Of a stretch of DNA of 62,242 nucleotides, positions 10,034 to 18,061 are shown in pieces. The notes under the pieces are model-generated. The model was not told the origin of the DNA and made no database searches. It saw only the letters and a program-made list of their open reading frames with translations. The first letter of the stretch is position 1, and the number at the start of each line of letters is the position of its first letter. Both the position numbers and the translations under genes were made by a program. Source of the stretch: JBCCTX01 sp964468435 (GTDB taxonomy: Bacteria; Bacteroidota; Bacteroidia; J057); assembly GCA_964468435.1 (NCBI GenBank), contig CAYXVE010000027.1, forward strand, positions 1 through 62,242, in the 5' to 3' direction.

Positions 10034-11488
10034 TCAGAATTTAAATTTGCGGTATCTAGATCCCGAAGAGTTGCGGGAGCTTCTCACCCAGCGAACCAAT
10101 AGCAATATTACCAGAATGCCTAGTGGAAAAATCAAAAACTTCCTAAATTCCATATTGGAGATAAGATGTCCCGTACCAAATGCTATAGATCTGGTGTATT
10201 TGATAGATTCCAGTTTTCTAGAATCTACCACATATACCTCGTAGTTACCTGAGGTGATTTTGTTTTCACGAATCAAGTCTTGTTTGGCCAGATACCAGGT
10301 ATGATCATATCTGTCTGGCTTAAGGATCTCTTCATGAACAAAATCATTGACTTCCTTACCTAATTCCACAATTCTTACATAATAATCGGGTTTACCCCCT
10401 CTAATGGTCAGAAACAGCGTATCGTTTTCAGGTTCATAACCTAAGACCCCTAGTAGTTCCAATGGTGACAATGCTCCCTCTAATTCTACCTTGCGGGTAT
10501 TATTCCTGACATCAGCCAGTAGCACTTCATATTTTTGTTCCCTCCCCAGTGTTAGAATAATTTCGGTATTGACCGGATCAATTGACGTAACGTCAGCATT
10601 GAAACGGCCCTCAAGCCATTGGTATTGATTGACCAGGGTACCATCCGAGAGGGTATCATTCGCTACAGATTCGGGCTTTTCTGCTGGCGTATATGACAGG
10701 AGTTCTCTGGGAATTTCCACTTTGCGAACCTGAACAGGTTGCTCAGCATATTTTACGGTGAGCACAAAGACCGAATCTACTGCATTACTGCGTTGCAAAT
10801 CGAGTTCCATCGGGACCTTGGGTATAGCCTGCTCTACATATTTGCCATTGGGATAAGTAGAAAGATAGTTTTTATAAGCCAGTTCCGTACCTGTCTGCAT
10901 GGTACTACGCCACTTTTCTTCTTCAGGATCTAAAACAGGTTTAGGTTCTACCCTCTTCGCAGGAGCCGGCTCAGTTTCAGCAATGGGCCTTTTAATCACT
11001 ACTTCAGGTTGTTCTACAGATTTATTCTTCGTAGGATTACTGGCTTGCCTTTCATTTCTGACTGGTTGATTACTTCCCCTTGAATTGCTGGCTACAGTAT
11101 TGCTGGATTCAGTTGGACTAGCTAATCTGCGACTGGCAGCTTTTGCCGCTTCCACGTGAAGTCCTCTGGGATATATTTTCAAGTATTTTCTGTAACTGGA
11201 TGAAGTATTTTGTGCCACAGCCTCTTTCCATGCATTCTCGTCTCTCAATACCACAATTTTCTCTATTGCTACATCAATATATTTACCCTCCGGAAACTCA
11301 AACATATACCGTTGATATGAATCCACTGTATTCTCAGCTGTAACCTGTTTCCAGACTTCATCCTCAGTTGTCTGGAATATCATAAAAGACTCACGCCCTT
11401 CAATATTCAAAGCTCCATCTAAATTATATCCGCTCAAAAACCAGGCTAACAAAGAATATTTCAGAATCTTGTTCATCTCTAATTTCAT
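10034..11488 (-). CDS. Membrane-anchored protein with degenerate helical repeats
   Basis: I start at the ATG at 11488, giving 484 residues; an ATG at 11476 is an alternative and the TTG at 11497 is unlikely. Three copies of a W-x-x-A/V-x-x-x-N/T-x-x-S/A-Y-x-x-Y/F-x-x-x-(F/Y)PxGxY motif occur (DSYQRYMFEFPEGKY, SSYRKYLKIYPRGLH, LAYKNYLSTYPNGKY). This short helical repeat often flanks caspase-like and lipoprotein domains. A Pro/Glu-rich linker and a beta-rich domain follow. A C-terminal transmembrane helix (FLIFPLGILVILLLVRWV) is followed by a basic tail. It is the first gene of the minus-strand run that ends with the TPR protein, separated from the next by 67 nt. Function unknown. Confidence 0.65.
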   Translation of the reverse strand: MKLEMNKILKYSLLAWFLSGYNLDGALNIEGRESFMIFQTTEDEVWKQVTAENTVDSYQRYMFEFPEGKYIDVAIEKIVVLRDENAWKEAVAQNTSSSYRKYLKIYPRGLHVEAAKAASRRLASPTESSNTVASNSRGSNQPVRNERQASNPTKNKSVEQPEVVIKRPIAETEPAPAKRVEPKPVLDPEEEKWRSTMQTGTELAYKNYLSTYPNGKYVEQAIPKVPMELDLQRSNAVDSVFVLTVKYAEQPVQVRKVEIPRELLSYTPAEKPESVANDTLSDGTLVNQYQWLEGRFNADVTSIDPVNTEIILTLGREQKYEVLLADVRNNTRKVELEGALSPLELLGVLGYEPENDTLFLTIRGGKPDYYVRIVELGKEVNDFVHEEILKPDRYDHTWYLAKQDLIRENKITSGNYEVYVVDSRKLESIKYTRSIAFGTGHLISNMEFRKFLIFPLGILVILLLVRWVRSSRNSSGSRYRKFKF

Positions 11489-11975
11489 GTAAATCAATAT
11501 ATTCTCTTTATTCAGCTTAAAATTATCAAATATATTCCTGCATCGCGATTCAGTCGTCTACGTTTCTAACAAGATGTAAGATATTCAATAATATTACTTT
11601 ATTTTCAGTAGCTGAATTTAAGTAGCATAATTAGTGTTTCAATGATTCATTTGCCCTGCATGAATCGTTAAATACCAAGTATGTCGTTCTCTGTTTCCCT
11701 ACTTAAGTTTAGCATTTAGATGACTAAAACGAAATTGGTTACTATTTAGCCTGCCTCAAAAACTGATATTGCTAATATACATACTAAAAAAGGTAGTTTG
11801 AGAAATCTTTCATGGTTTCTCGTGGGCGTGGGTCAGTCCTGCCTGTTTATCTGAGTGCTTTTACTTTTCACAACTGACAATTAGGAAACATGACATACCC
11901 AAAATTATTACAGTAAAATATCACCTCGTTATAAAAAATGTAATGGGCAAAAGGCATATCAAAAGTAAAAAACTA
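11489..11975. other. Intergenic region, no gene recognised
   Basis: This stretch of 487 bp is AT-rich, with stops in all frames and no convincing remnant. It must hold the promoter of the minus-strand gene starting at 11488, and the end of the sulfatase transcript. I see no clear intrinsic terminator. Confidence 0.5.
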
Positions 11976-13472
11976 CTACAAGGCAGGCGACAGGGTTCCC
12001 TCCAGGTTCAACGTATCTCCCACTGCCTGCTGTAATTCCAGTAAGGTTGAGTAAAGCGATTGAATAGTATCGCGATAGACCGGGTTATAAGCCAGATTAT
12101 TCATTTCCAAAGGATCATTTTCCATATCGAATAACTGTATCTCTCCAACTTCTGGGTATAATACCAGCTTGTAATCCGAGGTACGTACCAGCCGCTGATA
12201 ATCCAGGTATGAACCAAATATGGCATCCTGTCCCTGAAATTCCTCATTGTTTAATGCAGGCAAAAGACTCTGGAATTCTACATGGTCAGGTATGGGAATA
12301 CCGGCCAGATCAAGTGTGGTGGGAAAAACACTCTGAAGATATACCAGTTTATCATTCTGCATACCAGAGTGTATGTCCGGGCCGTTGATGATCAGGGGAA
12401 CCCTGATACTGTGATCATAGGGATTCTGCTTACCCATGAGTCCATGACTTCCCACGGCAAGCCCATGATCGGCCGTAAAAATGATATAGGTATTGTCTAT
12501 TTCACCAGTAGCTTCCAGTGCATCCAGGATCCTGCCTATTTGCTGATCCATGTGTGTAATGATCGCATAATATTCTTGTAAATGAGTTTTCACGACAGTC
12601 TCTGTTCTGGGAAAAGGAGCTAGTATTTCATCTCGGAGGGTATAGCGTTGCCCCTGATCAAAAGGATGCTCAGGGAGATAGTTCTCCGGAAGCTGTATAT
12701 CTTCCAAGGGGTATTTATCCAGAAATTCTTGTGGAGATTGGCGGGGATCATGAGGTGCGTTGAAAGATACATAGGCAAAAAAAGGCCTGCTGCTAACTTC
12801 TGCATGCCGGTTGAGAAATGCTATGGTGTTGTCCGCATATAGTTCACTAGTGTGTTGATGCACGGTGTAAGGCTCTCCAATCACTTTGCCAGAATCAGAA
12901 TATACCATATCCATCACATCCGGAGACCAATGTCCCAGTAAGGTAGTATCATACGGCTGCCAACTCATTTTTGCTTGCGCAGGACGTGCATATCCGATCC
13001 CTCCTACTCCACCTTTAGTTTCAAACATCCCTTTTCCTATACTTTTTGCCTGTTGAAAACTTTTGAAAGCTGTATGATTACCATTGTGCCATTTACCCGT
13101 CAGAAAAGTCACATATCCAAAATTTCCCATGGTTTCACCCCATAACTGCACACTATCAATATCATGACGGGCTCTGTAGATACTTCTTCCCGAATTGAGC
13201 ATAGCCCGACTCACAACGCAAACAGCTCCGCTCCACGATCCCTGGTTAAAAGCATGGGTAAAGGTAAGGCCATTTCTGGCCAGCCGGTCCATATTAGGAG
13301 TCTTAATATAGGGATTTCCCAGTGCATGAACGGTATTATAAGCCTGATCATCAGCGATGATGAATAAAAAATTGGGTATTCCTTCACCTTCCATGCGTGA
13401 AGATAATGGCCTACATGCCTTAAAAACGAATGTGCCAAGTATAAAAATAAGCAACAGAATACGGGTTCTCAT
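11976..13472 (-). CDS. S1-family sulfatase lipoprotein with unusual active-site motif
   Basis: This 498-residue protein has a lipoprotein-like signal peptide (Cys20 in FVFKAC). Metal-binding DD is at residues 41-42 (FIIADDQ) and GKWH falls near residue 145. The expected formylglycine motif reads C85-V-V-S-R, where most sulfatases have C-x-P/A-x-R. The rest of the fold is intact: HDPRQSP, a TADHGLAVGSHGLMGK block and a C-terminal FDMENDPLEMNN. It is the last gene of a minus-strand set with a betaine/choline-type ABC transporter and a second sulfatase, 88 nt behind the permease. The substrate is unknown; choline-O-sulfate or another small sulfated osmolyte is possible by context. Activity depends on whether the motif is matured. 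Confidence 0.8.
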   Translation of the reverse strand: MRTRILLLIFILGTFVFKACRPLSSRMEGEGIPNFLFIIADDQAYNTVHALGNPYIKTPNMDRLARNGLTFTHAFNQGSWSGAVCVVSRAMLNSGRSIYRARHDIDSVQLWGETMGNFGYVTFLTGKWHNGNHTAFKSFQQAKSIGKGMFETKGGVGGIGYARPAQAKMSWQPYDTTLLGHWSPDVMDMVYSDSGKVIGEPYTVHQHTSELYADNTIAFLNRHAEVSSRPFFAYVSFNAPHDPRQSPQEFLDKYPLEDIQLPENYLPEHPFDQGQRYTLRDEILAPFPRTETVVKTHLQEYYAIITHMDQQIGRILDALEATGEIDNTYIIFTADHGLAVGSHGLMGKQNPYDHSIRVPLIINGPDIHSGMQNDKLVYLQSVFPTTLDLAGIPIPDHVEFQSLLPALNNEEFQGQDAIFGSYLDYQRLVRTSDYKLVLYPEVGEIQLFDMENDPLEMNNLAYNPVYRDTIQSLYSTLLELQQAVGDTLNLEGTLSPAL

Positions 13473-13560
13473 TTATATATATTTGAATGCGTGGTAAAAT
13501 TAATAATAAGAAATATCTGACATACTAGCTAATCAGATTCACATCCCGGCTAAGACTTTA

Positions 13561-15105
13561 TCACAATTGATTTACAAATCCTGAAATGGTATGTACATGC
13601 CGTTTTTTCACATCCTCTTGACGCATCATCAGTGCATAAGTATTGTTAAATCCTATAGGTTTGAGCCAGTATAGATCGTGGATTTCGCGAAACTCATCAT
13701 ATACGTACTGATATACCTTGGAGGCATCCCCCCCCAGGGTATCCAGTTCATGCTGTTCTGGCTCAAGGAGTACGAGCAGTCCCGTTCCGGTATATTCGGG
13801 ATAGATATCAATCTCATCCTGATTGAGTGCATCGAAACATATTTTAGTACCGCCTAAGCCGAGTTTAAGGTCTACATCAAAGGTCGTATAGCCATCGATC
13901 AGCTGGCCAAACATTTCCGCCAGGATATACTGCTCGGTAAATATTTTGGATCCGATAAAAAGTTTATTTCCACTCACTACACTGTCAGGCTTCCACAGGC
14001 CTCTGGTTTCGAGAAACTCACGTGACACATCTGTAGGATCGCGCTTATTGAAATCGACCTGATAGTTAAGATCTTGCATAACCGAGTCATTGATGGCACC
14101 CTTGAGCAGATTCAAGGCATCCACGACTTCTGGATGATCGCGAAATAATTCCCCACGTATGAGCGGCGCACAGAAATAAGGGGGAAAAGCATGCTTGTCA
14201 TCCTCCAGTGTCTCAAGATTGAAAGCTTTGATCCTTCCATCTGTAGCATATCCGCCGATAATATCAAGGTATTCATCATCCAGGGCGTAGTACATCAGCG
14301 ATGCATTGAGCAGTACGGTATTGAAGTCTACGCCATATTCCTCCACCAGATTGGAGTAGCCATCTGCCCTTCCCATAAACTCGGGATCAAAACCCGCGCG
14401 AATTCCCTGGTGAAAGAAGTTAGGGACGTAATAAAATGCAGCCAATAAGGGCACAATCAACATCAGTATTCGTGTAGCCTTAAACAATTTCTTGATCCTC
14501 ATATGCTGCAAAAATGCCAGGGACTGATCAAAAATGATAGCCAGCAGGGCGGCCGGTATAGCTCCTGCCAGGATCATGTTTGTATTGTTAAGTGCAATGC
14601 CCCCAAAAATAAACTCACCCAGTCCCCCTGCCCCAATATATGCCGCCAGGGCTGCCACCCCCACATTGATAACTGTAGCAGTCCGTATACCTGCAAAAAT
14701 AACTGGCATAGCCAAAGGCAACTCTACCTTGGTTAAAATCTGCCAGTTGGTCATCCCCATCCCCTTGGCAGCTTCCTTGACTGATGCATCTACATCCTGA
14801 ATACCGGTGTAAGTATTTCGTAGTATGGGTAGCAGGGCATATAGCAGCAAGGCTACAATGGCTGGCTTGATTCCAATACCCAGTAAAGGAAGCATAAACC
14901 CCAACAAGGCAATGCTAGGTATTGTCTGCAAAATACCTGTAAAAATCAATATTGGTCCGGAAAACCTGGGTTTACGAGTAATATAAATTCCCGCTGGTAG
15001 CGAGATCATAATAGCTAGTGTAAGGGATATGAATGTCAGCCCAACATGCTCAAGACTTAATTCTAATAATTTATCCAGATTATCTTGTATAAATGTAAAT
15101 AGCAT
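13561..15105 (-). CDS. Betaine/choline-type ABC permease fused to a permuted binding domain
   Basis: This 514-residue fusion has a permease part with several membrane helices and the EAA loop (EAAKGMG, residues 111-117) in residues 1-230. A substrate-binding part of the OpuBC/OpuCC type follows. The two lobes are in reversed order. The C-terminal half (IRAGFDPEFMGRADGY ... DDKHAFPPYFCAPLIR ... LNYQVD) comes first, at about 235-372. The N-terminal half (IGSKIFTEQYILAEM ... YPEYTGTG ... GFNNTYA) comes last, at about 380-514. Tyr and Glu of YPEYTGTG normally belong to the ligand box for quaternary amines. It lies 6 nt after the ATPase gene. It probably imports choline, glycine betaine or a related osmolyte. 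Confidence 0.85.
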   Translation of the reverse strand: MLFTFIQDNLDKLLELSLEHVGLTFISLTLAIMISLPAGIYITRKPRFSGPILIFTGILQTIPSIALLGFMLPLLGIGIKPAIVALLLYALLPILRNTYTGIQDVDASVKEAAKGMGMTNWQILTKVELPLAMPVIFAGIRTATVINVGVAALAAYIGAGGLGEFIFGGIALNNTNMILAGAIPAALLAIIFDQSLAFLQHMRIKKLFKATRILMLIVPLLAAFYYVPNFFHQGIRAGFDPEFMGRADGYSNLVEEYGVDFNTVLLNASLMYYALDDEYLDIIGGYATDGRIKAFNLETLEDDKHAFPPYFCAPLIRGELFRDHPEVVDALNLLKGAINDSVMQDLNYQVDFNKRDPTDVSREFLETRGLWKPDSVVSGNKLFIGSKIFTEQYILAEMFGQLIDGYTTFDVDLKLGLGGTKICFDALNQDEIDIYPEYTGTGLLVLLEPEQHELDTLGGDASKVYQYVYDEFREIHDLYWLKPIGFNNTYALMMRQEDVKKRHVHTISGFVNQL

Positions 15106-15111
15106 ATATCC

Positions 15112-16071
15112 TTAATTGGTGATATGATAAAAAGCATCCATTAGAGCGGGCAGGTCAAATACTTTCTTTTCTCCATTTACCTGAACACTTACAAATACTT
15201 CACTAGTCTTGGATTTGGTCATATGGGTGATTACCGACAGGATTTTTTCGCGAGGATCCATATGGATGTATTGTATCTCCCCTTGGGGTTTCATGTTTTC
15301 TACCTCATCAAAGATGTCCTTGAGGGATACCACTTCAAATTCTAGTTGAAGTCTTTGTTCAGCCAAAAATTTGACAACAAATTCATTGGCTGGCTTGAAG
15401 AGTAGCTCCTTGGGAGTTCCCAACTGCTGTAATTCGCCTTCATGAAGTACCAGTACCAGATCAGCTAGCTCAAACGCTTCTTCTATGTCATGGGTAATGA
15501 TAATGGCAGTCTTACTGGCCAACTCCTCCAGTTCCTTGAACTCTTTCCTTATTTTTCGCCGGGTTACAGGATCCAGGGCGCCAAATGGTTCGTCCATCAA
15601 GATGATGGGTGGGTTAGCAGCCAGGGCACGGGCTATCCCAACTCTCTGTTGCTGCCCTCCACTAAGTTGATCCGGAAATTTCGAAGCATATTCCTCCGGA
15701 TCGAGTCCCAGTTTTTTCATAAGCTCATACCCGCGCTTCTTAACTTTTTTTTCATCCCATTTTAGCAGATGGGGAACAATGGCAATATTCTCCTCTACAG
15801 TATAGTGGGGAAACAACCCCATGTCCTGGATCACGTATCCGATTCTTCTACGCATTTCTGTAGCGGATATATCCATGACATTTTCCTCATTCACATATAT
15901 CTCTCCAGAAGTAGGCTCTATCAAACGATTAATCATTTTGAGCGTAGTAGTCTTTCCACATCCACTAGTCCCTACCAAAGCCAGCGTTTGACCTGTATCG
16001 ATACTAAAATCAATCTGATTGACAGCCAATAATGTCCCAAATTTTTTCGTCAGACCTTTTACTTCTATCAT
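15112..16071 (-). CDS. Betaine/choline-type ABC transporter ATPase
   Basis: This 319-residue ATPase resembles ProV/OpuCA-type proteins. Walker A is GTSGCGKT (residues 34-41), the signature LSGGQQQR (136-143), Walker B IILMDEP (156-162), and the switch His is in ITHD (194). The tail after residue 240 is a regulatory extension with an alpha/beta pattern, but I see no clear tandem CBS pair. It would power the permease/binding fusion encoded 6 nt downstream. The upstream sulfatase ends 20 nt before its start, which supports one transcript for all four genes. Confidence 0.92.
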   Translation of the reverse strand: MIEVKGLTKKFGTLLAVNQIDFSIDTGQTLALVGTSGCGKTTTLKMINRLIEPTSGEIYVNEENVMDISATEMRRRIGYVIQDMGLFPHYTVEENIAIVPHLLKWDEKKVKKRGYELMKKLGLDPEEYASKFPDQLSGGQQQRVGIARALAANPPIILMDEPFGALDPVTRRKIRKEFKELEELASKTAIIITHDIEEAFELADLVLVLHEGELQQLGTPKELLFKPANEFVVKFLAEQRLQLEFEVVSLKDIFDEVENMKPQGEIQYIHMDPREKILSVITHMTKSKTSEVFVSVQVNGEKKVFDLPALMDAFYHITN

Positions 16072-16091
16072 TCAAATAATTGCTTCTATGT

Positions 16092-17675
16092 TTATTCTTC
16101 AACAGCCCTGAAATCGGAGGGATTTACCCAGCCAGCCTGGATCTCTTCACCATGAATATACCTTTTATAAAAATTCCTGTCCGCTTCATTGGCATATTCG
16201 TATTGATCAAAAATGTCTCCATTACCCATTACACGAGGGTCCTGCTGTTGCTTAAGCGCTTGAAATAATTCATCATGAAGTGCCTGCTTTTGCTCACTCA
16301 GGAATGGAACTGCAGCAAGATTTATCAGGCACATCGGATCTTCACTAATGTTGTATAGCTCATCCTGAGGTCTCTTTCCAAAGGAAAGTTGCCAGAACAA
16401 CCGTTGCTCCTCCTGATCTCGGGAATTTAGCACCACCGTCTTAGTCGGACTGCCGTCACAATTGAGATATCCAGTAACAGGATTTCCTGCAGGCCATCGA
16501 TCAGGCTTGAAATTGTACAGGTATAGCCAATCTCCTTTGAAAATTCCGCGAACAGGATACCCCACATCTCCGGGACGACCTACATCGTGGCGTTCCTTGC
16601 CAATCAACACTCTATCTCTTTGAGGATTTATCATTCCTGATATTTCTGAATAAAAAATATCTGTCAGACTTTGACCTTCGACCGGTTGCATGGTAGTTGT
16701 TGATGCCTTAATCCCAGCGATATCCATAAATGTTGGAGCAAAATCTATCAAACTTACCCAGTCTTCGATTATTCTTCCCGGGGCTTCAATCCCGTTTTTC
16801 CACATCATCGCCAGGGGCATATGGTTGGATAACTCGTACTTCTGTCCCTTAACCCTGGGAAAGGGCATACCATTATCGGAAGTTACTACTACCAGCGTAT
16901 TATCCAACATTCCCCTTACTTCCAGTTCCTCTAACATACGCTGCAGATGCATATCAAAATATTCGATCTCATAGGCATAATCCAGCATATCGGTTCTGAC
17001 TGTTTCATTATCCGGCCAAAATCCAGGAACTTTGTCTATATCCGAGAGAGATTTTTTTCCCTTTTCGACTCCCACCCCATACTCGTATCTACGGTGGGGT
17101 TCAGTAGATCCGTACCAGAAGCAAAAAGGCTGATTAGGGGCAAGCTCATCCAGAAAAGCTTCGAAATTGGCTGCATAATCCACATTGGAAATATGGGCTG
17201 CCGGTGGTTCTAGCTTGATATCACTGTATCTGTCACCCAGTAATTCACGAGGTTCGCCATCAGTTGTAATAGCCTTTCCTGGCGCCCAACCTTTTCCCGT
17301 AAATCCAGTCTTGTAGCCATTTTCTTTCAAAACTTCAGGGTACGTGGTAAATTTTTGTGGAAAATAGGGCCAGTGATTGGCAGCTTCTTCTAGTTGCCAG
17401 GAGTTTCTGCCCGTAATAATGCAGGACCGCGACGGTGCGCATTTTCCATTGGGCGTATATGCACGTGTAAATAACAGCCCCTCTTCTGCAACGCGATCAA
17501 AAGCAGGGGTATGAACCCAATCTGTACCATAGGCTCCCATATGTGGAAAAGAAGCATCGTCCGCAATACAAAACAGGATATTGGGAGCTTGTGATGAAGT
17601 GTGATCTTCAGTACCAGAACAAGCCCAGAATAGCATGATAGCTATTATGCAGTAAGATGTGAGTTTTATATACAT
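16092..17675 (-). CDS. S1-family sulfatase lipoprotein
   Basis: This 527-residue sulfatase has a lipoprotein signal peptide (Cys19 of MLFWAC). DD lies at residues 39-40, and the canonical formylglycine motif C79-A-P-S-R is followed by SCIITGRN. TGKGWAPG replaces the usual GKWH, and TSDNGMPFPRVKG is the second metal-binding region. The pattern recalls the N-sulfoglucosamine sulfohydrolase branch, but I would not assign a substrate. It is the first gene of the minus-strand set with the ABC transporter, and it is transcribed divergently from the acyl-CoA synthetase. The protein is probably in the periplasm or on the outer membrane. Confidence 0.88.
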   Translation of the reverse strand: MYIKLTSYCIIAIMLFWACSGTEDHTSSQAPNILFCIADDASFPHMGAYGTDWVHTPAFDRVAEEGLLFTRAYTPNGKCAPSRSCIITGRNSWQLEEAANHWPYFPQKFTTYPEVLKENGYKTGFTGKGWAPGKAITTDGEPRELLGDRYSDIKLEPPAAHISNVDYAANFEAFLDELAPNQPFCFWYGSTEPHRRYEYGVGVEKGKKSLSDIDKVPGFWPDNETVRTDMLDYAYEIEYFDMHLQRMLEELEVRGMLDNTLVVVTSDNGMPFPRVKGQKYELSNHMPLAMMWKNGIEAPGRIIEDWVSLIDFAPTFMDIAGIKASTTTMQPVEGQSLTDIFYSEISGMINPQRDRVLIGKERHDVGRPGDVGYPVRGIFKGDWLYLYNFKPDRWPAGNPVTGYLNCDGSPTKTVVLNSRDQEEQRLFWQLSFGKRPQDELYNISEDPMCLINLAAVPFLSEQKQALHDELFQALKQQQDPRVMGNGDIFDQYEYANEADRNFYKRYIHGEEIQAGWVNPSDFRAVEE

Positions 17676-18061
17676 TGATTACCAGGTTGTCGTAGTATTT
17701 TAATAATAGTTGGCTTATAAGTTAATAATTTCCCAATTCATATCCAGGAATGCTCTTCGTATGATTACTTATACGGAAATTCGGACTATAAAACGCTCAA
17801 TTTAATATGAGGGACGTATTTTAAAAATATTTGCTTATTTTTTTAATTGTTCTTTAACAAAGATCCCCCATTTATACTTGTTCTACGATTAGTATTTATC
17901 GCCACAACAATCTTATCTTTATTCGGTAGCAGGATAAGATTCATAAATTTGAATATTTTCAGGGTTCATGACCTGATTTTACTTAAACGATTATGTGCGC
18001 AAAGAGCAAATATTTACTAACTTAACACCTCAATATTTGGACTACTCATTGATTACTGACT
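17676..18061. promoter_or_regulatory. Divergent promoter region
   Basis: This 386-bp AT-rich gap between the divergent sulfatase and acyl-CoA synthetase genes must hold both promoters. On the plus strand TATACTTG at 17873-17880 is one mismatch from the Bacteroidota TAnnTTTG box, with an upstream ATTG at 17846-17849, but the spacing (23 nt) is slightly long. No operator or riboswitch is recognised. Confidence 0.4.

Noticed and set aside
17676..18061. A riboswitch before the acyl-CoA synthetase
   Set aside because: No conserved aptamer or terminator-antiterminator structure was seen.
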